Translations under genes and position numbers: made by a program
Notes under the pieces: generated by a model
What the model saw: only the letters and a program-made list of their open reading frames with translations
Told to the model about the DNA's origin: nothing
Database searches by the model: none
Assembly: GCF_003584015.1 (NCBI RefSeq)
Contig: NZ_QXFM01000057.1
Location: forward strand, 18,649-82,648
Direction of reading: 5' to 3'
Length of the DNA: 64,000 bases
Source: Aurantiacibacter xanthus
GTDB taxonomy: Bacteria; Pseudomonadota; Alphaproteobacteria; Sphingomonadales; Sphingomonadaceae
Shown: positions 29,648-39,081 of the stretch, piece by piece
How positions within the stretch are numbered: the stretch's first letter is position 1
Layout of the letters: every line of letters begins with the position of its first letter

Positions 29648-31168
29648 ATGACACAGGCGGCCTTTCCGCCCGCAGTCCCATCGCCTAAGTCTGCCCCGAT
29701 GCGGGCGCAGATCGAAATAGGACAGGATTCGGGTGGCGGGGCCGTCCACGTCGATGTCGAGGAACTGCTCGCCACGCGCCTGCTGGTGCAGGGCAATTCG
29801 GGCAGCGGCAAGTCGCACCTGCTGCGCCGCCTGCTCGAACAGAGCGCACAAATGGTGCAACAGGTGGTGATCGACCCCGAGGGCGACTTCGTCAGCCTGG
29901 CCAAAGAGTATGGTCATATCGTGATCGAGGGCGGCAGCTACACCAGCCGCGAGATCGAGGCGCTGGCCGGGCGCATCCGCCAGCACCGCGCCTCGGTCGT
30001 GCTCAGCCTCGACGATCTGGAAGTCGAACAGCAGATCCGCTGCGCCGCGCTGTTCCTCACCGCCATGTTCGACGCCCCGCGCGAACACTGGTTCCCGGCG
30101 CTCGTAGTGGTCGACGAGGCGCAGATGTTCGCGCCCGCCGCCGCCGGCGAGATGGCCGAAGACACCCGCCGGATGACGCTGACGGCGATGACCAACCTGA
30201 TGTGCCGCGGGCGAAAGCGCGGCCTCGCCGGAATCGTCGCCACCCAGCGGCTGGCCAAGCTCGCCAAGAACGTCGCCGCCGAGGCCTCGAACTTCCTGAT
30301 GGGGCGCACCTTCCTCGATATCGACATGCAGCGCGCCGCCGACCTGCTCGGCATGGACCGCAAGCAGGCCGAGCGTATCCGCGACCTGCAATGCGGCCAC
30401 TTCCTCGGCCTCGGTCCGGCGGTGAGCCGCAAGCCGGTGGCGGTGAAGATCGGCTCGGTGACGACCGGTGGCAAGAACGCTGCTTCCGGCCTCGTGCCGC
30501 TGCCCGGCCTCTCGACCGAGGGGATGGAGGCGCTGCTCCACGATTCGCTGGCCGAGGAAGCCGCTGCCCCGCAACCCCAGCGCCCCGCCCCGCCGCCGCG
30601 CCCGGCGATGGAGGACCTCGCCGACACCATCGCCCACGCGCAGGACGACGATGCCATTCCCGCCGCTGCCGATAGGGACGGCCCGGAAACTCCCGCCGCC
30701 CCGCCGCCGCCCGATGGCTCGGTCGAGCAGGTGCTGGCCGAGATGGCGCGCGAAGAGGGCGCGACCTTCCAGTCGCTGGCGAGCCTGTTCCGCAGCTTCG
30801 CGATCCGCTGCCGCGAGCGCCGCGTGCCCAGCGCCCATATCGACATGGCGCAGTTCCGCCGCCTGTTCGCCCATGCCAGCGCCGGACTCGAACGGCTCGA
30901 TCCCTCACGCCGCGCGGCGGTGGAGCAACTCGCGCAAGGGGTCGACGACGATGTCCTCGCGCCGTTCCTCGCCATTGCCGCCGCCGCCGCCGAGGGCCGC
31001 AACGCGCCCGACGAGGAAGAACTGGCCCGCGTCTATGGCAGCTCGTCGCCGGGGCGCATCCGCCGCCTGCTCGACCATCTGGAAAAGACCGGCCTGATCA
31101 CGGTGCGCGAGGACTTCGGCGGAGAACGCACGATCACCGTGCCGGGACTGGAAGAATTCGCGAGCTAG
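29648..31168 (+). CDS. HerA/DUF87-type ATPase
   Basis: A 506-residue protein. Walker A VQGNSGSGKSHLL (about 47-59) and Walker B LVVVDEAQMF (about 150), followed by 'GRKRGLAGIVATQRLAKLAKNVAAEA', are typical of the HerA/VirB4-like helicase branch. A Pro/Ala-rich linker (about 305-360) leads to a helical C-terminus ending in a small winged-helix-like region 'GRIRRLLDHLEKTGLI'. No NurA partner is adjacent. Possibly involved in DNA processing or mobile-element defence. Its stop overlaps the stop of the convergent flavin reductase gene (CTAG). Confidence 0.8.
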   Translation: MTQAAFPPAVPSPKSAPMRAQIEIGQDSGGGAVHVDVEELLATRLLVQGNSGSGKSHLLRRLLEQSAQMVQQVVIDPEGDFVSLAKEYGHIVIEGGSYTSREIEALAGRIRQHRASVVLSLDDLEVEQQIRCAALFLTAMFDAPREHWFPALVVVDEAQMFAPAAAGEMAEDTRRMTLTAMTNLMCRGRKRGLAGIVATQRLAKLAKNVAAEASNFLMGRTFLDIDMQRAADLLGMDRKQAERIRDLQCGHFLGLGPAVSRKPVAVKIGSVTTGGKNAASGLVPLPGLSTEGMEALLHDSLAEEAAAPQPQRPAPPPRPAMEDLADTIAHAQDDDAIPAAADRDGPETPAAPPPPDGSVEQVLAEMAREEGATFQSLASLFRSFAIRCRERRVPSAHIDMAQFRRLFAHASAGLERLDPSRRAAVEQLAQGVDDDVLAPFLAIAAAAAEGRNAPDEEELARVYGSSSPGRIRRLLDHLEKTGLITVREDFGGERTITVPGLEEFAS

Positions 31169-31806
31169 TCGCGCCCAAGCTCGGACCAGCTCTTGCGGTC
31201 CAGATGCAGCGGCGCGGCATTGCGGACATATTCGCCCGCACCATAGGTGCGCCCCACCAGCTGCATCGCCGGATTGTCGATCCGCAGCCGCCCGTTTTCC
31301 TCACCAAGAAAGCGGTCCTCGATATGGGTGACGAGCACCTCGCCAAGCACGATCCCGGCGTGGGGGGCGGTCTCGATGAACTGCCACAGGCGGCATTCGA
31401 ACTGCACCGGCGCGCCCTTCAACAGCGGCGCGGCAACGCGCGTGGCCGCTATCGCCTCAAGGCCCGCCAGCTCGAACTCGCTCACTTCGGGCGGGGCATT
31501 GGTCGCGCTGAGGCTCATCGCCTCGGCCTGCGGCTCGCTCACCAGCGCCACCGCGAACTCGCCGGACGCGCGGATATTGGCGAGGCTGTCCTTCTCGGCC
31601 ACGCCCTCGCGCTGCCCATCGGGAGACACGCCGATCGCCAGCAGCGGCGGAGTGCCCCCCATCGCGTTGAAGAACGAATAGGGCGCAGCGTTGTGCCGCC
31701 CCTCGCCGTCCTGGCTCAGCACCCAGGCAATCGGGCGCGGGGTGATGGTGTTGACCAGCAGTTTGTAGCGGGTCGCGGGATCGAGTGCGTCCATCGTGAA
31801 TTGCAT
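31165..31806 (-). CDS. Flavin reductase-like FMN-binding split-barrel protein
   Basis: About 213 residues starting MQFTMDALDPATRYKLLVNT. 'TITPRPIAWVLSQDGEGRHNAAPYSFFNAM' is the hallmark FMN-binding segment, followed by 'NIRASGEFAVALV' and the late 'VHIED'-like strand. Such proteins reduce flavin with NAD(P)H for a partner oxygenase or act alone. No oxygenase is adjacent. The start at 31806 is preferred; further Met codons at 31812 and 31794 are in frame. It is divergent from ald. Confidence 0.82.
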   Translation of the reverse strand: MQFTMDALDPATRYKLLVNTITPRPIAWVLSQDGEGRHNAAPYSFFNAMGGTPPLLAIGVSPDGQREGVAEKDSLANIRASGEFAVALVSEPQAEAMSLSATNAPPEVSEFELAGLEAIAATRVAAPLLKGAPVQFECRLWQFIETAPHAGIVLGEVLVTHIEDRFLGEENGRLRIDNPAMQLVGRTYGAGEYVRNAAPLHLDRKSWSELGRD

Positions 31807-31902
31807 TCGCATCAAGTAACTACTGGCCTGCACCAGTGCAACGTGGCGATTGCACCGATACAGTTTCATATGTAACTATATTCACCAGCCAAGGAGACGG
31901 AC

Positions 31903-33018
31903 ATGCGCATCGGTTGCCCCCGCGAGATCAAGAACCGCGAATATCGGGTGGGCCTGACCCCCGAGAGCGCAAAAGAGCTGGCCTCGCACGGCCATGAGGT
32001 GTGGATCGAAAGCGGCGCGGGGGAAGGCATCGGCGCGCACGATGCACAATACGTGGCCGCCGGGGCAAAGATCGTCGCCGGGCCGGAGCCGATCTTCGCC
32101 GAATGTGAGATGGTGGTGAAGGTGAAGGAGCCGCAGGCCGAAGAGCGCGCCCAACTGCGCGAGGGCCAGTTGCTTTACACCTACCTTCACCTCGCCCCCG
32201 ACCCCGAGCAGACCGCCGATCTGGTGAAATCGGGCGCGACCTGTATCGCTTACGAGACCGTCACCGGCCCGAACCGCACCCTGCCCTTGCTCAAGCCGAT
32301 GAGCCAGGTGGCCGGGCGCATGAGCATTCAGGCGGGTGCGACCGCACTGGAGAAGGCCCATGGCGGGCGCGGGGTGCTGCTGGGCGGGGTGCCGGGGGTG
32401 ATGCCGGGCAAGGTCGTGGTGATCGGCGGCGGCGTGGTCGGGTTCAACGCGGCGCAGATGGCGGCGGGGCTTGGCGCGGACGTGGTGATCATGGACCGCG
32501 ACCCCGAAGTGCTCGAACGGGTCGGCACCCATTTCGAGGCGCGGGCCTCGACCCGTTTCTCGAACAAGGCCAACCTTGAGGACGCGGTGAGCGAGGCGGA
32601 CCTCGTGATCGGCGCGGTGCTGGTGCCCGGCGCCGCCGCGCCCAAGCTGGTGACGCGCGCGATGCTCGGCACGATGAAGCCCGGCGCAGTGCTGGTCGAT
32701 GTGGCGATCGATCAGGGCGGCTGCTTCGAGACCAGCCGCGCGACCACCCATGACGATCCGACCTATGTGGTGGACGGCGTGGTGCACTACTGCGTCGCCA
32801 ACATGCCCGGCGCGGTGAGCCGCACCTCGACCTATGCCCTGAACAACGTGACGCTGCCGCATGCCTTGCGGATCGCCGACTTGGGCTGGAAGGAAGCGCT
32901 GCGGAGCGATCCGCATCTGGCGCAGGGGCTGAACGTCCACGCGGGCCGCGTGACCTATCCGGCGGTGGCGGAGGAGCTTGGGTATGAGCTGCTGCCGGTG
33001 GGTGAGGTTCTGGGGTAG
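31903..33018 (+). CDS. ald: Alanine dehydrogenase
   Basis: A 371-residue protein starting [27 protein letters not shown] contains the substrate Lys, TYLHLAPD the catalytic His, and [24 protein letters not shown] the NAD-binding fold. It interconverts alanine and pyruvate with NAD. Length and ends are standard. AAGGAG precedes the ATG. Short GTAACTA direct repeats lie in the divergent gap (31807-31902) and could serve a regulator, but no site is assigned. Confidence 0.95.
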   Translation: MRIGCPREIKNREYRVGLTPESAKELASHGHEVWIESGAGEGIGAHDAQYVAAGAKIVAGPEPIFAECEMVVKVKEPQAEERAQLREGQLLYTYLHLAPDPEQTADLVKSGATCIAYETVTGPNRTLPLLKPMSQVAGRMSIQAGATALEKAHGGRGVLLGGVPGVMPGKVVVIGGGVVGFNAAQMAAGLGADVVIMDRDPEVLERVGTHFEARASTRFSNKANLEDAVSEADLVIGAVLVPGAAAPKLVTRAMLGTMKPGAVLVDVAIDQGGCFETSRATTHDDPTYVVDGVVHYCVANMPGAVSRTSTYALNNVTLPHALRIADLGWKEALRSDPHLAQGLNVHAGRVTYPAVAEELGYELLPVGEVLG

Positions 33019-33170
33019 GCGGGGCTGCTTCTGGAGCTTCGGTCGCAGTAGCCGGCTGTCAGCAAACGCCACGAAGCGGGCACCAGGAGCTTGCGAGAGA
33101 ATGTTCGCTGATCACCCGCTTGCGGACAACGAATGGACTGATCTCGGCGCGACGCTTAGACGCTTCCATT

Positions 33171-34265
33171 ATGGCAGAAAAAGACGCGCCTCCGGCCTCC
33201 TCTTTTCGTGAATTTGTACGGCGGGAATACGTAGAGTATTTCGCCCCCAGCAAGAGCGACCGCCCTTGGCAGTTACCCTTTGCCATAGCTGTGGCCTCTG
33301 GCCTGCCGATGATGCTCGGTGCCTGGCTGGGAAACCTTGCCGCGGGCGCCATCGCCTCGATCGGGGCCATGACGATCGTCTACCTGCCGCGAACCAAGCT
33401 TGACCTGCGCATGGTGACTGTGATGGCCGTATCTTGCGCCATGATCGCCAGCTTCGCCCTTGGACACACGGCGAAACTGGTGCCGGAATTGCGCGTGCCC
33501 ATAATCGCACTCGTATCCCTGCTGGTGACCATGGCTTGCCGCTATTTCAGGATTGCACCGCCCGGGCCCTTATTCTTCGTGATGGCGGCGGCCATTGGCG
33601 CATATGCTCCGGGCACAATCGGGCAGCTTCCCCGGAATCTCGGATTGTTTGCCCTGGGCAGTGTGTTCGCCGTGGCAGTTTCGTTCATCTACAGCCTGCA
33701 CATATTGCGGAGACGCGATCCCTTGCCGGTCCAGAGCCCGCCAAGCGATATTCTTGACGAGGTGCTGGTCGATTCCGTGATTATCGGCGTCGTTACGGGA
33801 TTGTCGCTCGCGTTTGCCGAGCTTCTGTCATTCGACAAGCCCTACTGGGTTCCCGTCAGTTGCCTCGCCGTCATACAAGGTTCGCGGCTTCGGCTGGTGT
33901 GGAACCGGCAGGTACAGCGGGTGGTCGGCACTCTGGTCGGATTGGGGCTGACCTGGCTGTTGTTTCGCTTCGCGACTTCGCCATGGCACTTTGCCATTGC
34001 GGTGCCATTGTTGCTCTTTTGCGTAGAGACGATCATCGTCCGGCACTACGCAATGGCCGCAGTGTTTATCACGCCGTTAGCGATTGCCCTGGCGGAATCG
34101 ACACATACCGGCAGCGCCGATGCCACCCCTCTGCTGATCGCCAGATTTGCTGATACCGTACTCGGCTCGCTGATGGGCGTGCTTGGCGGGGTATGTATCC
34201 ATCGACCATCGATCCGCAGGCACATTCTGGCCGCGCTCGAACGCTTGGCACCACGTAGGCGGTAG
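33171..34265 (+). CDS. FUSC-family (aromatic acid exporter-like) membrane protein
   Basis: About 364 residues. After a soluble start (MAEKDAPPASSFREFVRREY) come two blocks of about five to six hydrophobic helices (about 40-165 and 195-340), separated by a short charged linker 'ILRRRDPLPVQSPPSD'. This is the internal-repeat layout of FUSC/YccC/AaeB proteins. 'DKPYWVPVSCLAVIQGS' is typical of the second half. Only half the size of full AaeB efflux pumps. The substrate is unknown. GC content is visibly below neighbours, so it may have been acquired together with the next gene. Confidence 0.78.
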   Translation: MAEKDAPPASSFREFVRREYVEYFAPSKSDRPWQLPFAIAVASGLPMMLGAWLGNLAAGAIASIGAMTIVYLPRTKLDLRMVTVMAVSCAMIASFALGHTAKLVPELRVPIIALVSLLVTMACRYFRIAPPGPLFFVMAAAIGAYAPGTIGQLPRNLGLFALGSVFAVAVSFIYSLHILRRRDPLPVQSPPSDILDEVLVDSVIIGVVTGLSLAFAELLSFDKPYWVPVSCLAVIQGSRLRLVWNRQVQRVVGTLVGLGLTWLLFRFATSPWHFAIAVPLLLFCVETIIVRHYAMAAVFITPLAIALAESTHTGSADATPLLIARFADTVLGSLMGVLGGVCIHRPSIRRHILAALERLAPRRR

Positions 34266-34595
34266 CATTCCCGGAATGCTGGCCTGTCGGAAATCCGGCC
34301 ATATCCACCACCGCTAAGCGTGAGCCTATCGGAAGCGCATCTGGGCCGAAGGCAGAACGCCACGCGCCGTGCATGCCTCAACCTTCCTGCCGATTTTGCA
34401 CCATGCGCATCGCTATGTTGTCCGGATAGCTGGCAGGGTAGCTGCCGCTATTGGAGCGCAAGTGATAGGTGAGGATTTTCAGATCTTGGCGCTAGTAGCT
34501 GGCGCTCAAGCTTTTCTCGCTGCAGAACTCGCCCTAGACAAGCATTGCATATCGCATTGCACGCCCAGAAACGCGCAAAAATAAAAAGGTGGATA
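34266..34595. other. Gene-free, lower-GC gap
   Basis: 330 bases between the FUSC gene and a methyltransferase. Base composition is AT-richer than most of the window, especially 34400-34595. An imperfect inverted repeat (CATTCCCGGAATG, 34267-34279) directly after the FUSC stop could be part of a terminator. Short open frames here lack ribosome sites and recognisable sequence. The methyltransferase promoter probably lies in the last 150 bases. Confidence 0.45.
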
Positions 34596-35264
34596 ATGAC
34601 CGAGCCGACCAAGGACTTCGACATTGAGGGCAACGACCGCTTTGCAAACAACGAGGCGGAGAGCGCCAAGAACTACTGGTCCGGCGTTGATTTCGAATAC
34701 TACAAAACGAAACAACCATGGTCCGACTTTATCGCTGATAGAATCGCCCAGCTGGATCCAGCGTCAGTTTTCGAATTTGGCTGCAACGCGGGAAAGAACC
34801 TCGCGGTAATCTCAGAGAAGCTGCCCGGCACCTTTATCTCTGGTATCGACATTAACGAGGCCGCGATTGCCTGGGGACGTGAGCAGGGGCTGAACTTGGC
34901 GGTTGCCGATGAACGCGCTTTGGAAGTGCTCCCGGACAACGCCTTCGACGTAATCTATACGGTGTCTGTCCTTGATCATCTGCCTGACCCTGAAACAGTA
35001 TTTCGATCGATGATACGAGTCGCGAAGCGCGGTGTGTTCCTTCTTGAGCCTTGGCTCGGCGAAGAAGGAAAAGTCATTCGAAACCGCAACCTGGCTGACA
35101 ACAGGATGGTGGATACGACACCGTTTTCCTATTCATGGGACTATGTGAGGATAGGCAAGGTGGTTGCCCCGGACTGGCACCTTGACGTCGAGCCCTTTCC
35201 TATGCGCTCGAACCTCGGACGGTTTTACCAGCTTTATCGCTTTACGCCCGTTACTCAGGGATAA
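34596..35264 (+). CDS. Orphan class I SAM-dependent methyltransferase
   Basis: A 222-residue protein with SAM motif I SVFEFGCNAGKNLAVI (about 57-72), an acidic residue at the end of strand 2 (SGIDINEAAI), and 'NAFDVIYTVSVLDHLPDPE' as motif IV/post-IV. The N-terminus 'AKNYWSGVDFEYYKTKQPWSDF' resembles methyltransferases of surface-polysaccharide and natural-product loci. AAGGTGG precedes the ATG. Codon and base use are lower in GC than the flanks. Its 3' end overlaps the convergent thioesterase gene by 14 bases. Confidence 0.82.
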   Translation: MTEPTKDFDIEGNDRFANNEAESAKNYWSGVDFEYYKTKQPWSDFIADRIAQLDPASVFEFGCNAGKNLAVISEKLPGTFISGIDINEAAIAWGREQGLNLAVADERALEVLPDNAFDVIYTVSVLDHLPDPETVFRSMIRVAKRGVFLLEPWLGEEGKVIRNRNLADNRMVDTTPFSYSWDYVRIGKVVAPDWHLDVEPFPMRSNLGRFYQLYRFTPVTQG

Positions 35265-35667
35265 AGCCGCCCTCAGGCGCAAACGGCTTCGCCACCTCGG
35301 CGGGCACGCGCATCACCCGGAACGTATCGCGCGCGACCATCGCCCAGCTTGTTCTGGCGCGGACCAGTTCGCGGCCCTCGGCGTCGGTGAAGGCGAAGTG
35401 GCGGGTGAAGCGCACACCCCTCGGCCCCTCGCGGATCTCGGTCACACCCATAACCTCCGCGCCCAGCTGCACGTTGCCGCGATAGTCGATCTCGTGCCGG
35501 GTCACGACCCAGGCATAGGCCTCGACATGCTCGGGCAGAGCATCGGCCAGCCAGTGCGCCACCGCCAGCTCCTCCATCCAGCGCACCCACACCGCGTTGT
35601 TCACATGGCCGTTGGCATCGATGTGCTCCGGCAAAGCGGTGAAGGTCTGCTGGTGGCGGTTGCTCAC
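35251..35667 (-). CDS. Hot-dog fold acyl-CoA thioesterase (YbgC/FadM-like)
   Basis: A 138-residue protein whose 'IDANGHVNNAVWVRWMEE' is the 4-hydroxybenzoyl-CoA-thioesterase motif (Asp-x-x-Gly-His-Val-Asn-Asn). 'VVTRHEIDYRGNVQLGAEV' and 'SWAMVARDTFRVMRVP' complete the fold. It hydrolyses acyl-CoA; the chain preference is unknown. The start is GTG at 35667, overlapping the oligopeptidase stop (GTGA); no suitable ATG lies nearby. The 4-base overlap indicates one operon with ptrB. Confidence 0.88.
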   Translation of the reverse strand: MSNRHQQTFTALPEHIDANGHVNNAVWVRWMEELAVAHWLADALPEHVEAYAWVVTRHEIDYRGNVQLGAEVMGVTEIREGPRGVRFTRHFAFTDAEGRELVRARTSWAMVARDTFRVMRVPAEVAKPFAPEGGFIPE

Positions 35668-37727
35668 TGCTCGATCCCCAGCTGCCACAGGATGAAGGCA
35701 ACCTCCTCGGCCACTTCCTTGAGGCCCTCGAAGCGCCCGGTCTTACCCGCGTGGCCCGCGCCCATGTTGGTCTTGAGCAGCAGCACGTTCCCGTCGGTCT
35801 TCAGCTCACGCAGTTTCGCCACCCACTTGGCGGGCTCCCAGTAGGTCACGCGCGGATCGTTCAGCCCCGCCGTCACCATCAGCGGCGGATAGCCTTGCGC
35901 GCGCACCTGATCGTAAGGCGAGTAGCTGGCGATAAGGTCGAAGGCGGCCACGTCCTCGATGGGGTTGCCCCACTCGGGCCATTCGCCGGGCGTCAGCGGC
36001 AGGCTCTCGTCGAGCATCGTGTTAAGCACATCCACGAAGGGCACATGCGCCACCACCGCGCCGAACAGTTCGGGCGCCTGATTGATCACCGCGCCCATCA
36101 GCTCGCCGCCCGCCGAGCCGCCGCTCGAACTGATCTTTCCCGGCGCGGTGTAGCCCAGTGCGATCAGACCGCGCGCGACGTCTTCGAAGTCGTTGAAGGC
36201 ATTGGTGCGCTGCTCGCGCTTGCCCGCGTTGTACCATGCGCGGCCCAAATCGTCGCCGCCGCGGATATGGGCGATGGCATAGGCAAAGCCCCGGTCAACG
36301 AGGCTCAGCCGCGTGGTCGAGAACGAGGGGTCGATGGCGATGCCGTAAGCGCCGTAGCCATAGAGGTGCAGCGGGCCGCCCTGAGCACGATCCTTGCGAT
36401 AGACCACACTCACCGGAATTTCCGTCCCGTCGCGCGCCGGGATCATCAGCCGCTCGCTGGTGTAGAGCGAGGCGTCGTAGCCGGAGGGTATCTCCTGCAC
36501 CTTGCGTGTTTCCAGCTCGCCGCTGGCGACATGATAGTCGTAAACCGTGTGCGGCGCGACCATCGAGGAATAGGTGAGCCGGATCGTGTCCACGTCCCAC
36601 TCAGGGTTGCCGACAAGGCTCGCCGAATAGGTCGCCTCGGGGAAGGTGATCGGCTTGCCCTCGCGCGGTGCGTCGTAGGAGTGGATCGCGATCTGGTCGA
36701 GCCCGGCCAGCCGCCCCTCGGTGACGAAGAAGCCCTCGTAAAGGTCGAAGCCGGTGAGATAGAAGTCGTCCGAACCGGGGATCACCTCGAGCCAGTTGCC
36801 CGGATCGGCGAGCGGGGCCTTGGCGAGGCGGAAGTTGATGTGGGTGTCGTTGGTCCAGATGTAGATCGTTTGCCCATGCACATCGATGCCATATTCGACC
36901 TCCTCGCGCGCTGGCTTGACGAGCAGCGCCTCGCCCAGCGGATCGCCCACCGGCAGCAGGCGGATCTCGCTGGTGGCATGGTCGCCGGTCGAGACGATCA
37001 GCCAGTCGCGCTTGCCCGTCAGGCCCACGCCGGCGGTGAAGCCGGTGCGGTCCTCGTGGAAGATCTCGACATCCGCCGCCGCATCGCTGCCCAGCCGGTG
37101 CACGAGGATCGAATCGACCCGCCACTGCGCATTGGCGCGGCCATAGACCAGCATGGTGTCGTCCGCCGCCCAGACCAGCGCGGTGTTGGTGTCTGGGATG
37201 ACGTCGCTCAGGGCCTCGCCGGTCTCCAGATCGACCACTTTCGCGGTGTAGCGTTCCGAGCCGTTGGTATCGACCGAATAGGCGAGCAAGCGCCCGTTCT
37301 CGCTCACCGATACGTCGTTGAGACTGAAATAGTCGTGCCCCTCGGCGAGCTTGGGCCCGTCGAGGTAGCACTGCGCCTCGCCGCCTTCCGCCGGACGACG
37401 CCAGTAGCGGGCATATTCGCCGCCTTCCTCGTATTCGGTCCAGTAGACCCAGTCGCCGTCCTTCTGCGGCACCGAGCTGTCGGCCTCCTTGATCCGCCCG
37501 CGCATCTCGGCGAACAGCGCGTCGACCAGCGGCTTGCGCGCGCCCATCTGCGCTTCGAAGAAAGCGTTTTCGGCCTTCAGGTGATCGAGCACCGCCGGAT
37601 CGTCAATCTCCGGATATTTCGGATCGCGCAGCCAGGCATAGGGGTCGGAAATCGTGCGGCCATGGTGGCTGACCTCGTGCGCGCGCATCTCGGCAACCGG
37701 CGGCGACACTTCACTATTCTTGCTCAC
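35664..37727 (-). CDS. ptrB: Oligopeptidase B (S9A prolyl-oligopeptidase family)
   Basis: A 687-residue protein. The N-terminal segment 'RTISDPYAWLRDPKYPEI' leads to the beta-propeller (about 75-400). The catalytic alpha/beta domain has ISSSGGSAGGELMG (Ser, about 533), 'GLNDPRVTYWEPAKW' (Asp) and 'NMGAGHAGKTGR' (His). It cleaves short peptides after basic residues. No signal peptide is seen, so cytoplasmic. Length is right for PtrB. The thioesterase gene overlaps its end. Confidence 0.93.
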   Translation of the reverse strand: MSKNSEVSPPVAEMRAHEVSHHGRTISDPYAWLRDPKYPEIDDPAVLDHLKAENAFFEAQMGARKPLVDALFAEMRGRIKEADSSVPQKDGDWVYWTEYEEGGEYARYWRRPAEGGEAQCYLDGPKLAEGHDYFSLNDVSVSENGRLLAYSVDTNGSERYTAKVVDLETGEALSDVIPDTNTALVWAADDTMLVYGRANAQWRVDSILVHRLGSDAAADVEIFHEDRTGFTAGVGLTGKRDWLIVSTGDHATSEIRLLPVGDPLGEALLVKPAREEVEYGIDVHGQTIYIWTNDTHINFRLAKAPLADPGNWLEVIPGSDDFYLTGFDLYEGFFVTEGRLAGLDQIAIHSYDAPREGKPITFPEATYSASLVGNPEWDVDTIRLTYSSMVAPHTVYDYHVASGELETRKVQEIPSGYDASLYTSERLMIPARDGTEIPVSVVYRKDRAQGGPLHLYGYGAYGIAIDPSFSTTRLSLVDRGFAYAIAHIRGGDDLGRAWYNAGKREQRTNAFNDFEDVARGLIALGYTAPGKISSSGGSAGGELMGAVINQAPELFGAVVAHVPFVDVLNTMLDESLPLTPGEWPEWGNPIEDVAAFDLIASYSPYDQVRAQGYPPLMVTAGLNDPRVTYWEPAKWVAKLRELKTDGNVLLLKTNMGAGHAGKTGRFEGLKEVAEEVAFILWQLGIEQ

Positions 37728-37916
37728 ATGCGATCCTTGCTGTCTGGCCCGCGAGGTTGCGGGACGCCTTTCGAGAGGCGCGCTACCGAAATGTCAACAT
37801 TCCGGCTCTATTGCGCCTCCGTCAGGCGCGCCGCGAACAGGCGGGTCTGGCTTTCACAGGCTGACAGAGATAACGCCTCATACCGCATTGCAGCAAAGCG
37901 CAAGGAATAGTCTGAT

Positions 37917-38930
37917 ATGAGTGACGGCAAGCAGGTTCCGGTTCTGGTTACGGGCGGAGCAGGATATATCGGCAGCCACGCGGTCCTCGCGCTGAAGGAT
38001 GCCGGCTGGCCCGTCGCCGTGATCGACAACCTGACCACCGGCTTTCGCTTCGCCGTGCCCGATGACGTGCCTTTCTATGAGGGCGATATCGAGGACCCCG
38101 CGCTGCTGGCGCGTATCTTCGCCGAGCAGGGCACCAAAGCGATCATGCATTTCGCCGGCTCGATCATCGTGCCCGAATCGGTCGAGAACCCGCTCAAGTA
38201 CTATCACAACAACACCGTCAAAAGCCGCGCCCTGATCGCGGCGGCGGTGGAAGCCGGCGTGCCGCATTTCATCTTCTCCAGCACCGCGGCGACCTATGGC
38301 GTGCCCGAAAACTCGCCCGTACGCGAGGACGATGCCAAGCGCCCGATCAATCCCTACGGCTGGTCGAAGCTGATGACCGAGCAGATGCTCGCCGATGTCA
38401 GCGCGGCCCATCCGCTCAACTTCTGCGTGCTGCGCTATTTCAACGTCGCGGGCGCCGATCCGCAAACCCGCACCGGCCAGTCCACCGCGGGCGCTACGCA
38501 TCTGATCAAGGTCGCCTGCGAGGCGGCACTCGGCAAACGCGACAAGGTCGGCGTGTTCGGCACCGACTACGACACGCCCGACGGCACCGGCGTGCGCGAC
38601 TATATCCATGTGAGCGACCTCGCCGCCGCCCACGTTCAGGCACTCGCCGCGCTGGTGGCGGATCCCGCCCGCTCGCTGACGATGAACTGCGGCTACGGGC
38701 GCGGCTTCTCGGTGCTCGAAGTGCTTGATGCGGTGGACCGCGTGACCGGCGGCACGGTCACGCGCGAGATGGGCCCGCGCCGTGCGGGCGATCCGGCCCA
38801 GCTGGTGTCCGACCCCTCGCGCATCCGGGCCACCCTGCCCTGGGTTCCGCAGTATGACGATCTCGACACGATCATCACCCATGCCCTTGCCTGGGAGGAT
38901 CGGCTCGGTCCGCATCGCCCCAATCACTGA
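37917..38930 (+). CDS. galE: UDP-glucose 4-epimerase
   Basis: A 337-residue SDR protein. VLVTGGAGYIGSHAV is the NAD site, 'IFSSTAATYGVPE' the catalytic Ser/Thr, and NPYGWSKLM the Tyr-x3-Lys pair (Tyr about 147). 'RYFNVAGADP' and 'VRDYIHVSDLA' complete the GalE signature. It makes UDP-galactose, a likely precursor for the polysaccharide built by the downstream genes. 150 bases upstream of ugd on the same strand. Confidence 0.94.
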   Translation: MSDGKQVPVLVTGGAGYIGSHAVLALKDAGWPVAVIDNLTTGFRFAVPDDVPFYEGDIEDPALLARIFAEQGTKAIMHFAGSIIVPESVENPLKYYHNNTVKSRALIAAAVEAGVPHFIFSSTAATYGVPENSPVREDDAKRPINPYGWSKLMTEQMLADVSAAHPLNFCVLRYFNVAGADPQTRTGQSTAGATHLIKVACEAALGKRDKVGVFGTDYDTPDGTGVRDYIHVSDLAAAHVQALAALVADPARSLTMNCGYGRGFSVLEVLDAVDRVTGGTVTREMGPRRAGDPAQLVSDPSRIRATLPWVPQYDDLDTIITHALAWEDRLGPHRPNH

Positions 38931-39081
38931 TCGGCGTCGGGCGGGCGACCAGCCTCCTGTCTGACACGAGAAAAGTGCAGAACTTTCGCTGCCTGGGCCA
39001 GTGTTCGACATGTCCTTTTCATTCCCCCACACGATCCCTAAAGGTGCACCGCAGTGCACACATCCACGAGGAAGATCCTAG

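Noticed and set aside
34369..34584. Possible 71-residue gene before the methyltransferase
   Set aside because: No ribosome site, no recognisable sequence, and it ends in the probable promoter region.
35751..37910. An open frame of about 719 codons on the plus strand opposite ptrB
   Set aside because: No domain and low-complexity composition; antisense shadow of the oligopeptidase.
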